Below, one piece after another: positions 1 to 6,438 of a stretch of 8,787 nucleotides of DNA. The number at the start of each line of letters is the position of its first letter. Within the stretch, counting starts at the first letter, position 1. This stretch comes from an uncultured Selenomonas sp. (lineage in GTDB: Bacteria > Bacillota > Negativicutes > Selenomonadales > Selenomonadaceae). Made by a program: the position numbers and the translations under genes. The stretch covers positions 1-8,787 of the forward strand of contig CALYVJ010000055.1 in assembly GCA_945494195.1 (NCBI GenBank), in the 5' to 3' direction. The notes under the pieces are model-generated. The model made no database searches. It was given only the letters and a program-made list of their open reading frames with translations, and was not told the origin of the DNA.

Positions 1-134
1 ATACGGATGATGCGTCGGTTATTGCTGCGGCGATTGTATTGGCACAGCTCTATATCACCGAGGATGTTCGTCGGCAGGCGAAGGAAAAGATTCGGAATAT
101 CCTGGGCGCTGCCTACGCTGACCAATTGGGATGA
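1..134 (+). CDS. C-terminal end of an unrecognised protein (5' truncated by the window)
   Basis: An open frame enters from the left edge, reading from base 3, and stops at TGA 132-134. It gives 43 residues that begin TDDASVIAAAIVLAQLY and end GAAYADQLG. The composition is normal protein: an Ala/Ile/Val-rich helix followed by a basic amphipathic helix (EDVRRQAKEKIRNIL). This is much more protein-like than the Arg/Trp-rich reading in the overlapping frame that starts at base 7. No start codon or family motif is inside the window, so I do not assign a function. No clear intrinsic terminator follows it, so it may read through into the next gene, 117 bases on. Confidence 0.6.
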   Translation, partial: TDDASVIAAAIVLAQLYITEDVRRQAKEKIRNILGAAYADQLG

Positions 135-190
135 CGAAGAGGATTCATATAGTTTTCAGTATCAACCAGTTTGTTTCAAGAATCCTTTTA

Positions 191-196
191 TATAAT
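191..196 (+). promoter_or_regulatory. Probable -10 box for the exported RelA/SpoT-like gene
   Basis: A perfect TATAAT lies 55 bases before the ATG at 252. No good -35 box is found at 16-18 bases upstream (the best is a weak GTTTGT), so the promoter either needs an activator or is weak. The placement gives a leader of about 50 bases. Confidence 0.4.
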
Positions 197-220
197 GAAT
201 GTCGTAAGAGAAAGCCGAGA

Positions 221-244
221 AAACCAGTATTAATGGTTTGGAGG
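221..244 (+). promoter_or_regulatory. Leader hairpin abutting the Shine-Dalgarno site
   Basis: AAACCA (221-226) and TGGTTT (234-239) form a perfect 6-bp inverted repeat with a 7-base loop. The ribosome binding site GGAGG (240-244) begins at the very next base, 7 bases before the ATG at 252. The strong SD sets the start codon. A regulatory role for the hairpin is an inference. Confidence 0.4.
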
Positions 245-251
245 TAGGAAA

Positions 252-1085
252 ATGAAATACGACATGAAACAGAAGTTATCGAGATATTCTGCCCGTAAAC
301 TGCTTTGTGCAGGTTGGGCAGCCCGTACGCTGACGGCTACGGTAATGCTGATGATGGCGGTAGTAGCGCCTGTGAATGTTTCCCGCGGTTATGCAGCGGC
401 AGCTAGTGATGAATCCCTAGCTGCGGTGGTGGAGCTGGCCGATTACAGCGATGAGCGCGCGGAGAAGACTGCGGCAAAGCGCCGGGAACGCCGCGAACAG
501 GCAAATGTCTTAGCTGCACAGCTTTTGCTTAAGGCACGTGAGGCCGAGGACGGCATCACGGCTGCCATGCAGCAGCTGGAAACCGATGGGGCCTATCTGG
601 AAGGGCTGGAAAACCGCTTCAAGCGTGCGGACAGCCTGTCAGGAAAAATCCTGGCTGATGCAGAAGGAAATCATGAGAGTCTGGATAAGGCTGCCGGAGC
701 AATCAGTGATGTGCTGCGGTATACGCTGGTAGTCGATGAAAAGTCTTATGCGGCCCAGGTCCCAAGGGCATTGCACCAGTTGGAGGAGTCGGGATTTACC
801 GTGCTCAAATTCCGCAACGCCTGGGGGGGCAAATTCTATCAGGGTATCAATGCGCAGCTTATGAGTCCGGAAGGGGTAAGAGTGGAGCTTCAGTTCCATA
901 CGGCCCAATCCTATGCGATAAAGCAGGTGTCCCATGAGGTCTATGAGATTCGCCGCAGTCCTCAGGCTACGGATGAGGAGCGGGCGGAGGCTGTGCGCAT
1001 GAGCATTGTGTACAACAACCATGTCATCATGCCTGCGGGGGCGGATAAGGTGACTTGGGAGGTCAAAACAGGACAGGCAGCATGA
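252..1085 (+). CDS. Exported protein with RelA/SpoT-like nucleotidyltransferase fold
   Basis: The product has 277 residues. The start is set by GGAGG 7 bases upstream. Residues 1-50 look like a signal peptide with a long basic N-region (Lys/Arg in 1-25), a hydrophobic core at about 27-41 and small residues (GYAAAAS) for cleavage at about 48-51. Residues 55-115 are a charged helical linker. From about 118 the pattern fits the RelA/SpoT synthetase fold (PF04607 type): R122-x-K124-xxx-S128-xxx-K132, then D153-xx-R156, then YQGIN (196-200), then VELQFHT (211-217), and H228 and E232. These line up with the family's RxKxxxSxxxK, DxxGxR, GYxSxH and EIQxRT motifs. Both presumed Mg-binding acids (D153, E212) remain, but the GYxSxH motif is changed to YQGIN. 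No hydrolase (HD), TGS or ACT domain is present. It could be an exported toxin, a nucleotide-modifying enzyme or an inactive relative. The fold is a fair call; the activity is unknown. Confidence 0.65.
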   Translation: MKYDMKQKLSRYSARKLLCAGWAARTLTATVMLMMAVVAPVNVSRGYAAAASDESLAAVVELADYSDERAEKTAAKRRERREQANVLAAQLLLKAREAEDGITAAMQQLETDGAYLEGLENRFKRADSLSGKILADAEGNHESLDKAAGAISDVLRYTLVVDEKSYAAQVPRALHQLEESGFTVLKFRNAWGGKFYQGINAQLMSPEGVRVELQFHTAQSYAIKQVSHEVYEIRRSPQATDEERAEAVRMSIVYNNHVIMPAGADKVTWEVKTGQAA

Positions 1086-1109
1086 TTATCCACATCCCCC
1101 TGTGTATAA
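1086..1109. promoter_or_regulatory. Inverted pair of perfect DnaA boxes (left pair)
   Basis: TTATCCACA (1086-1094) and TGTGTATAA (1101-1109, the reverse complement of TTATACACA) both match the DnaA box TTATNCACA exactly. They face each other across a 6-base C-rich spacer. The first box starts one base after the TGA stop of the preceding gene and lies ahead of that gene's terminator. Confidence 0.65.
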
Positions 1110-1121
1110 ATCTGTCAATGG

Positions 1122-1162
1122 GCTTTGGCATTGGCTTTATTGGTCAATGCCGAGGCTTTTTT
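1122..1162 (+). terminator. Intrinsic terminator of the RelA/SpoT-like gene
   Basis: GCTTTGGCATTG (1122-1133) pairs with CAATGCCGAGGC (1145-1156) over 12 positions, including two G-U wobbles, across an 11-base loop. Six T's follow directly (1157-1162). It lies 37 bases after the stop codon and isolates this gene from the helicase gene. Confidence 0.8.
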
Positions 1163-1204
1163 ATTGCACTCAAGCAAAAAAATCAGTAGAATAGAGGCAG
1201 AGTA

Positions 1205-1210
1205 TTGACA
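1205..1210 (+). promoter_or_regulatory. Possible -35 box for the helicase-nuclease gene
   Basis: A perfect TTGACA lies 108 bases before the chosen ATG. No good -10 box lies at 16-18 bases; the right-hand DnaA boxes occupy that space. If this is the promoter, DnaA binding would cover it. That is an inference. Confidence 0.3.
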
Positions 1211-1221
1211 AAATCGTGAGG

Positions 1222-1255
1222 TTATCCACATTTTTATCCACAATCGTGTGGATAA
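1222..1255. promoter_or_regulatory. Three perfect DnaA boxes (right group)
   Basis: TTATCCACA occurs at 1222-1230 and 1234-1242 on the plus strand. TGTGGATAA at 1247-1255 is the same box on the minus strand. The second and third form a 22-bp palindrome (9-base arms, 4-base spacer ATCG). All three are exact copies of the box preferred in Firmicutes. Confidence 0.7.
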
Positions 1256-1266
1256 AGAAAGATTTT

Positions 1267-1296
1267 TGGGGATAACAATATGTTTTATGTGGATTA
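1267..1296. promoter_or_regulatory. Two near-match DnaA boxes next to the helicase start
   Basis: TGGGGATAA (1267-1275) and TGTGGATTA (1288-1296) each differ by one base from the minus-strand DnaA box TGTGGATAA. They extend the cluster to within about 20 bases of the helicase start codon. Single-mismatch boxes are commonly weaker DnaA sites; binding here is untested. Confidence 0.4.
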
Positions 1297-1317
1297 GTGG
1301 ATGAATTCGAGGAATGT

Positions 1318-4300
1318 ATGGATAATCAGAAAAAAGTATTGAAATTGTTTGATTATATCCGGCAGGTATGCAGCTTACGTCAGCAATTGATCCGGAATAT
1401 CAAGGAGCAGGAATGGACGCTGTTTTTTGATGAGCTGCCGATAGACCCGAAACGCATCCATGTTTGGAAAAATTCCGGGGAAGACGGCCATGAGGGTGTG
1501 CTGCTGGAGGTGGAGAAGCCAGAGTTTACGGCTTGCCCGGAAATGCCCTTTGATTTGGTGGGCTGGGTGCGTACACCGGATTGGCGGAATTTTGAGACGG
1601 TGGACATTGAAGTCCGGGAAGAACGGATGCGCAAGGACCCGCGGCTGGGAGAGATTACCGAGCGTTTTGTGGATTCCGGGGTGCGTATTGCGGCCTTTGA
1701 GGACTGGAAGCGCCGGCGTATCTTATGGCGGGCAGGAGAGATGGTCAAAAGCCGTACCCAGGCTTTGTTCATGACCCTTTATGAATTATATGACCGCTGC
1801 CGCCAGGAGCCGGAACAGCTGGAGCTCATGGTGGGGGATGGCATGTTTTACAGCGGGCTGGATACGGCCATCCATCACCCCATCGTATTGAAACGGGTTC
1901 GCCTTCATTATGATAAGAAGGGGACCATGCAACTGCTGGATATAGATTATCCGACGGAGCTTTACGGGGATATGTTTCAGGATATGCCTGGAATAGAGGG
2001 AGACGGAATCCGGGCGTTTTCGGTCCAGTTGGATGAGTCCGGTCTTCATCCGCTGGATGGGGAGCTGGTGTCCTTCCTGCAGGAGGCAGTTCCGGCGTTG
2101 ACGCCGAACTGCCGGTTTGCGGAGAAGCGATTTGATATCCTGCCGACAGACTGGTATCTGGTCTATCCCCGCCAGGTGATGTTTCTGCGCCGTCACAATG
2201 CCGGACTGGAACGGGCAATCGCCGGTTTGATGGCGTATGTGGATACCCATGGCGAAGTACCGACGGCATTGCTGGAAATCGTGGACCCTGCGTATGGCAA
2301 GGCGCCGTCAGAGCCAATGACCGTAAGCCTTGAGGATATCCGTGGGGAGGCAGAAGATATTCTGCTCACGAAACAGGCGAACGCTGAACAGCTGGCAATT
2401 GCGCGCAAAATAGAGCAGGCGCCGGCTGTGGTGGTTCAGGGGCCGCCGGGAACTGGTAAGACCCATACCATTGCCAATTTGCTGGGGCATTTCCTGGCCA
2501 AGGGACAGCGCGTGTTGGTGACCAGTGCTACGTCAAAGGCGTTGGCGGTGCTGAAAGAGAAATTGCCAGCAGGTATCCAGGATCTCTGTGTCTCCCTGCT
2601 GGAGGATTCCCGCAAGGATATGGAGCGTTCGGTCAGCGGGATTTGTGAGCGGCTTTCCCGTTCTTCGGCGGAGGAAATGTATCGGGCGGCAGAAACGCTG
2701 ACCACTGAACGCCAGGAGCTGCTCCGGCAGTTAGGAGAATTGCGCACGCGGCTGGAAAATATTCAGCGCATGGAGGCTAGGCGGGATTACTTCCTGTTGG
2801 AGGGAAAAGCCTGGTCGCTTTCGCGTATGGCGGCATTTTTGCATGACCATGAGGAACTGTCGGGGCTGATTCCAGGGGAAATCGAGGAAGGGGCATCGCT
2901 GCCTCTTTCCGAGGCAGAGTTTTTGGAGCTTTACGCGTCAAATGCGGCCTTTGATGCCCCGTTGCTGGCGGAACTTGGCGAGAATTTGCCAGACCGGTCG
3001 GAGCTTTTGATGCCAGCAGAGGCAGCGGCGGCTTTAGGGCAGGCTGTTTCCCGGCAGCAGGAAAAAGAAGAATTGCTGGCAAGTTTTCCGGAAACGGTTC
3101 TGGATGGCGAGGGACATGTCCTGCGGAAGGGCCGCCGGGTGACGGAGGAGCTTTCCCTGGACATGCTCCAAGAGACAAATGTCTTGTATCATACCATTGA
3201 CTTTTCTAGGTTCCGGCAGGAGTGGGCCCGTGAGGCGGTGCTGGCAGGCCAGCAGGGCGGTGCCCATCGTGAGGTCTGGGAGATGCTTGGCCGGGATATC
3301 GGCAGGGTACAGCAGCTCAAACAGCAGTCGATGACGCGCTTTTTCGGGCGGGAGTTCGACTATAGACTGGACCGTCCGCTGGATAAGGATTTGATTCAGC
3401 TGCTTTCGGAGCTGGCCGAGGCTTTTGATGCCGATGGGCATCTCTCCCTTTGGAATCGGTTGCGCCATAGTGATTGGAAGGCTGTACAGCAGGGATTCTG
3501 CATCGATGGCAAGCCCTTGGCGAGCCGCAGGGATTGCCAGCTGGCGATGCAGTATGTTTCCTTGCATCAGGCCCGTGAGATGGTGCGCCGCGAGTGGTCG
3601 CAGCTGCTTGTGCCCTATGGCATGATTTCCTATGAGGAATTGGCTCAGGATGAAGATGATATCGATGACTTGGTAAGTGCCCGCTGGCAGGAGATTCAGG
3701 AGCTTCTGGATTGGTATCCCAAGGTTTGGGATGAACTGATGCTCTGCTGGCGCCGGGCAGGGGTAATCGCTGATGCCATTTACGAGGGGGGCAGTTATTT
3801 GACGCCGCACCAGAAGCTGCAAGAGCAGCTGTCCTGGCTGGAGGAGGATTTCCCTCGTTGGCAGAGACTCTTAGTGCTTTGTGAAGAAGAGGGCAGGGGA
3901 GAAGATCCTCTGGAAAAATCCCGGCTGGCAGTGGCCGCGGCGGATGGTACGGTGGCCAGAATGTTTGTCAAGGCGCTGCTGGAAGGAGACGCAGACCTTT
4001 ATGCTGAAGCCTATGAGCGATTGGCTGCTGATGACAGGCTCAGGGAGACGTATCTTCGTCGTCAGGAGCTGCTGGACCGGTTGGCGGTGGCAGCTCCCCT
4101 GTGGGCACAGTACATCCGTGAGCAGGCCGAAGGCTTTGCCGGCAATGTCCCTCCGGAGAATTTGTCCGAGGCTTGGCTTTATCGGCAATTCCAGCAGGAA
4201 CTTGACGATGTGCCGCAGGAGGATATGCGGGAGCTTTCTCATCAAATCTACGATTTGACGGCGCGGCTACATCAGACAACTACCGAATTGGCGGAAAAAT

Positions 4301-5817
4301 TGTCCTGGTACCATTTGCTCAAGGATGTATCGGGGAGCAATCTCCAGTCCAGCCTGATTGGCTGGAGCAAGGCGGTAGCTAAGATTGGCCGGGGAAAGGG
4401 AAAATATGCAGCGCGGCATATCCGGGAGGCACGTCAATGCATGCTGGAGGCCCAGGCGGCGGTTCCTGCCTGGATCATGCCGCTTTCAAGGGTATGGCAG
4501 AATTTAAAGCCGGAGAGTGAGAAATTCGATATCCTATTGATCGATGAAGCCAGCCAGGCGGACATCACGGCATTGCCGCTGCTTTATTTCGGCAAGAAAG
4601 TCATCATCGTGGGCGATGATAAACAGGTCAGTCCGTCGGCTGTAGGCGTGACGGCAGAAGACATTACCCGCCTGCAGACGGCATCCATCCAGGGCGTTAT
4701 CAAGCATGCGCCGCTGTATACCATGGATACTTCGCTTTATGACATTGCCCAGATGAATTTTGATGCACGGATGCTCACCGAGCATTTCCGTTGTGTACCG
4801 GAGATTATCGGATACAGCAATCAATTGGTTTATGATGGGCGCATCCGTCCCCTGCGGGAATCTGGCAGCAGTCCTTTGATGCCGTTGGTGGATGTGAAGA
4901 CCGATGGCTGGCGTGAGGAAAGCCAGAAACGCAATTACCGGGAAGCGGAGGAAATTGTGGCTGCATTTGCCGCTTGCCTGGAGCAGCCGGAATACCAGGG
5001 CAAAACCTTTGGGGCTGTCTCCATGCTGGGGGATGAACAGGCTAAAGTCATCCGGGAAATGGCGGTTCGGCGCCTGGGGATTACTGTGTTGGAAGAGCGT
5101 CAATTCCTCTGTGGCAATCCGGCCCGGTTCCAAGGCGATGAGCGGGATATCATATTCCTGTCGTTGGTGGACAGCTGTGACGAGGGAAGCTCCCTGCGGC
5201 TGCTTTCGGAAGGGCACAATGGCAGTACCAGCAAGCGCTACAATGTAGCGGCTAGCCGTGCGCGGGATCAGCTCTGGATTTTCCATTCCATGGATGTGGA
5301 GGAGTTGAAACCGGGGGATATCCGCCGGGGGCTTATCGAGTATGCCAACAATCCCGTCCGGGATGTGGTGCAGAACGAAGCGGAGGAGTCTTCGCTGGCG
5401 GCGGCGGTGTATCGTGAACTGGTGCGCGGTGGCTATCATGTGGAGAAGCATTTTGCTGTTGGTGACTATACGATTGATATGGTAGTCTTGGGCCAGGGCC
5501 AGAAGGTGGCCATCGATTGTGATGGTGAACATTGGGTGAGCAGCATCCAGCAGGCCGCAGAAGAACGTTGTCAGCAGGCAGTCCTTGAACGTTTGGGCTG
5601 GAATTTCCTGCGGGTTCGCGGAAGTCATTGGTACCGTGATCCTGAGGAAACATTCCGCTGCTTAGGAGCCGAATTGGCTTTCCAGGGAATAGAGCCAGGG
5701 ACTGGGGAACCGGAGGAGTGCCAGTTGGCAGGAAACCGGCGTGAAATGGTACTAGCAGAGGTCAGACAGCGGGCCGAGGAAATCCTGGCTCAGTGGCGGG
5801 CCGAGGCTGATGAATAA
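1318..5817 (+). CDS. SF1 helicase fused to a Vsr-like/PD-(D/E)XK nuclease (probable defence protein)
   Basis: The product has 1499 residues from ATG 1318, preferred because GAGGA (1309-1313) sits 4 bases upstream. A GTG at 1297 would add 7 residues but lacks an SD. In order: an N-terminal domain of about 360 residues with no named motif; Walker A GPPGTGKT (375-382); motif Ia at VLVTS (399-403); a long helical and partly coiled-coil insertion (about 440-1050); Walker B LLIDEASQ (1073-1080); motif III GDDKQ (1099-1103); motif IV LTEHFRC (1153-1159); motif V FQGDERD (1271-1277); motif VI NVAASRARD (1309-1317). These are hallmarks of the DNA2/NAM7-like (AAA_11/AAA_12) SF1 helicases. The C-terminus (about 1370-1450) has D1387, then IDCDGEH (1399-1405), then LGW and W1438, matching Vsr/DUF559/MTES_1575-type nucleases. 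Similar helicase-Vsr fusions are known anti-phage proteins (for example Hhe, which also has DUF4011). It is alone, between a DnaA-box cluster and a tRNA operon. The defence role is inferred. Confidence 0.85.
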   Translation: MDNQKKVLKLFDYIRQVCSLRQQLIRNIKEQEWTLFFDELPIDPKRIHVWKNSGEDGHEGVLLEVEKPEFTACPEMPFDLVGWVRTPDWRNFETVDIEVREERMRKDPRLGEITERFVDSGVRIAAFEDWKRRRILWRAGEMVKSRTQALFMTLYELYDRCRQEPEQLELMVGDGMFYSGLDTAIHHPIVLKRVRLHYDKKGTMQLLDIDYPTELYGDMFQDMPGIEGDGIRAFSVQLDESGLHPLDGELVSFLQEAVPALTPNCRFAEKRFDILPTDWYLVYPRQVMFLRRHNAGLERAIAGLMAYVDTHGEVPTALLEIVDPAYGKAPSEPMTVSLEDIRGEAEDILLTKQANAEQLAIARKIEQAPAVVVQGPPGTGKTHTIANLLGHFLAKGQRVLVTSATSKALAVLKEKLPAGIQDLCVSLLEDSRKDMERSVSGICERLSRSSAEEMYRAAETLTTERQELLRQLGELRTRLENIQRMEARRDYFLLEGKAWSLSRMAAFLHDHEELSGLIPGEIEEGASLPLSEAEFLELYASNAAFDAPLLAELGENLPDRSELLMPAEAAAALGQAVSRQQEKEELLASFPETVLDGEGHVLRKGRRVTEELSLDMLQETNVLYHTIDFSRFRQEWAREAVLAGQQGGAHREVWEMLGRDIGRVQQLKQQSMTRFFGREFDYRLDRPLDKDLIQLLSELAEAFDADGHLSLWNRLRHSDWKAVQQGFCIDGKPLASRRDCQLAMQYVSLHQAREMVRREWSQLLVPYGMISYEELAQDEDDIDDLVSARWQEIQELLDWYPKVWDELMLCWRRAGVIADAIYEGGSYLTPHQKLQEQLSWLEEDFPRWQRLLVLCEEEGRGEDPLEKSRLAVAAADGTVARMFVKALLEGDADLYAEAYERLAADDRLRETYLRRQELLDRLAVAAPLWAQYIREQAEGFAGNVPPENLSEAWLYRQFQQELDDVPQEDMRELSHQIYDLTARLHQTTTELAEKLSWYHLLKDVSGSNLQSSLIGWSKAVAKIGRGKGKYAARHIREARQCMLEAQAAVPAWIMPLSRVWQNLKPESEKFDILLIDEASQADITALPLLYFGKKVIIVGDDKQVSPSAVGVTAEDITRLQTASIQGVIKHAPLYTMDTSLYDIAQMNFDARMLTEHFRCVPEIIGYSNQLVYDGRIRPLRESGSSPLMPLVDVKTDGWREESQKRNYREAEEIVAAFAACLEQPEYQGKTFGAVSMLGDEQAKVIREMAVRRLGITVLEERQFLCGNPARFQGDERDIIFLSLVDSCDEGSSLRLLSEGHNGSTSKRYNVAASRARDQLWIFHSMDVEELKPGDIRRGLIEYANNPVRDVVQNEAEESSLAAAVYRELVRGGYHVEKHFAVGDYTIDMVVLGQGQKVAIDCDGEHWVSSIQQAAEERCQQAVLERLGWNFLRVRGSHWYRDPEETFRCLGAELAFQGIEPGTGEPEECQLAGNRREMVLAEVRQRAEEILAQWRAEADE

Positions 5818-5828
5818 CTGCAATAAAA

Positions 5829-5883
5829 TTTTTTCGATTTTTTGTAAAAAAGATTTGACAAAGTGTGGAGGAATGGCTATAAT
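5829..5883 (+). promoter_or_regulatory. Strong tRNA operon promoter with UP-like A/T tracts
   Basis: TTGACA (5855-5860) and TATAAT (5878-5883) are both perfect and separated by the optimal 17 bases. Just upstream lie T6 (5829-5834), T6 (5838-5843) and A6 (5846-5851), in the -40 to -60 position of an UP element, as seen at stable-RNA promoters. The expected start of transcription is about 5889-5891. The same T-tracts follow the helicase stop without a GC hairpin, so no good terminator for that gene is visible. Confidence 0.85.
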
Positions 5884-5885
5884 AG

Positions 5886-5937
5886 ATTTTGTCAGTCAGC
5901 GAGACACAGAAAGTCCTGAGTTGAGCGATGACAAAAT
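5886..5937 (+). promoter_or_regulatory. Self-complementary leader of the tRNA operon
   Basis: ATTTTGTCA (5886-5894) and TGACAAAAT (5929-5937) are perfect 9-base complements. The second arm ends at the base just before the tRNA-Gly 5' end. Inside it, TCAG/CTGA (5896-5899, 5916-5919) and GAC/GTC (5903-5905, 5913-5915) can nest. The predicted start lies in the first arm, so the RNA may hold only part of the outer stem. Confidence 0.5.
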
Positions 5938-6012
5938 GCGGAAATAGCTCAGTGGTAGAGCACCACCTTGCCAAGGTGGGGGTCGCGAGTTCGAGCCTCG
6001 TTTTCCGCTCCA
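5938..6012 (+). tRNA. tRNA-Gly(GCC)
   Basis: A 75-base cloverleaf. Acceptor GCGGAAA (5938-5944) pairs with TTTCCGC (6002-6008), with discriminator T6009 and encoded CCA (6010-6012). The anticodon stem CCACC/GGTGG encloses the loop TTGCCAA with anticodon GCC at 5970-5972. The D-arm (AGCTCAGTGGTAGAGC) and T-loop (TTCGAGC) are canonical. Confidence 0.95.
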
Positions 6013-6048
6013 TTCTTGATTGGTAGCTGAAAAGCTTCTATATACAAT

Positions 6049-6125
6049 GGGCCTATAGCTCAGTTGGTTAGAGCAACCGGCTCATAACCGGTCGGTCCTT
6101 GGTTCGAGTCCAAGTGGGCCCACCA
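6049..6125 (+). tRNA. tRNA-Met(CAT), or tRNA-Ile2 if lysidine-modified
   Basis: A 77-base cloverleaf. Acceptor GGGCCTA (6049-6055) pairs with TGGGCCC (6115-6121) with one T-G wobble; A6122 and encoded CCA follow. The anticodon stem ACCGG/CCGGT encloses CTCATAA with CAT at 6083-6085. The first acceptor pair is a normal G-C, so it is not an initiator tRNA. An elongator Met and an Ile2 whose C34 is turned into lysidine by TilS share this anticodon, and I cannot separate them by eye. Confidence 0.9.
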
Positions 6126-6155
6126 ATTCCAACTTTATATTTTAACCAATGTTAT

Positions 6156-6233
6156 GACTCAGTAGCTCAGCTGGATTAGAGTATTTGACTACGAATCAAA
6201 GGGTCGGGGGTTCGAGTCCCTCCTGGGTCACCA
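6156..6233 (+). tRNA. tRNA-Arg(ACG)
   Basis: A 78-base cloverleaf. Acceptor GACTCAG (6156-6162) pairs with CTGGGTC (6223-6229), followed by A6230 and encoded CCA (6231-6233). The anticodon stem TTTGA/TCAAA encloses CTACGAA with ACG at 6191-6193. A34 of this anticodon is normally edited to inosine by TadA to read CGU, CGC and CGA. Confidence 0.93.
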
Positions 6234-6237
6234 TTGT

Positions 6238-6323
6238 GGGTAGGTGCCCGAGTGGTTAAAGGGAACAGACTGTAAATCTGTCATCTTCGGATTACGATGG
6301 TTCGAATCCATCCCTGCCCACCA
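6238..6323 (+). tRNA. tRNA-Tyr(GTA)
   Basis: An 86-base class II tRNA with a long variable arm (around ATCTTCGGATT). Acceptor GGGTAGG (6238-6244) pairs with CCTGCCC (6313-6319) with one wobble; A6320 and encoded CCA (6321-6323) follow. The anticodon stem ACAGA/TCTGT encloses CTGTAAA with GTA at 6272-6274. It starts only 4 bases after the tRNA-Arg CCA, so both come from one precursor. Confidence 0.95.
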
Positions 6324-6334
6324 CCTTGAATGAC

Positions 6335-6359
6335 AGCGTCGCTTAGGCGGCGCTTTTTT
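6335..6359 (+). terminator. Intrinsic terminator of the tRNA operon
   Basis: AGCGTCGC (6335-6342) pairs with GCGGCGCT (6347-6354) with one T-G wobble across a TTAG loop. A run of six T's (6354-6359) follows. It lies 12 bases after the tRNA-Tyr CCA. Confidence 0.9.
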
Positions 6360-6384
6360 GTTGTCTAAACGGCAAAAGGATAGA

Positions 6385-6409
6385 CCCCCATGGAGTAAGT
6401 CCGTGGGGG
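6385..6409 (-). terminator. Possible terminator of the minus-strand gene
   Basis: CCCCCATGGA (6385-6394) and TCCGTGGGGG (6400-6409) form a strong hairpin with a 5-base loop, about 30 bases past the stop codon of the minus-strand gene. The tail on the minus strand (TCTATCCTTTTG) is only loosely T-rich, so termination is plausible but not clear. The plus strand has no T-run after it. Confidence 0.4.
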
Positions 6410-6438
6410 CCTGTAGTTATTGGTCTGTTATTGGCCGT

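Noticed and set aside
7..195. Plus-strand open frame of 62 codons at the left edge
   Set aside because: Its Arg/Trp-rich product is unlike a natural protein, and the frame read from base 3 over the same bases gives a normal protein end.
639..1022. Minus-strand open frame of 127 codons opposite the RelA/SpoT-like gene
   Set aside because: It is antisense to a gene with clear fold motifs and lacks its own signals.
1297..1317. GTG 1297 as the helicase start
   Set aside because: It has no SD upstream, while ATG 1318 has GAGGA at suitable spacing and begins a natural N-terminus.
4534..5628. Minus-strand open frame of 364 codons opposite the helicase C-terminal half
   Set aside because: It lies wholly antisense to a gene with all helicase motifs, is rich in His/Arg/Gln/Ile in a way that mirrors the coding strand, and has no SD or motif.
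5938..6323. Phage or island attachment site (duplicated tRNA 3' end)
   Set aside because: I looked for repeats of the tRNA 3' ends elsewhere in the window and saw none, and no integrase is present.
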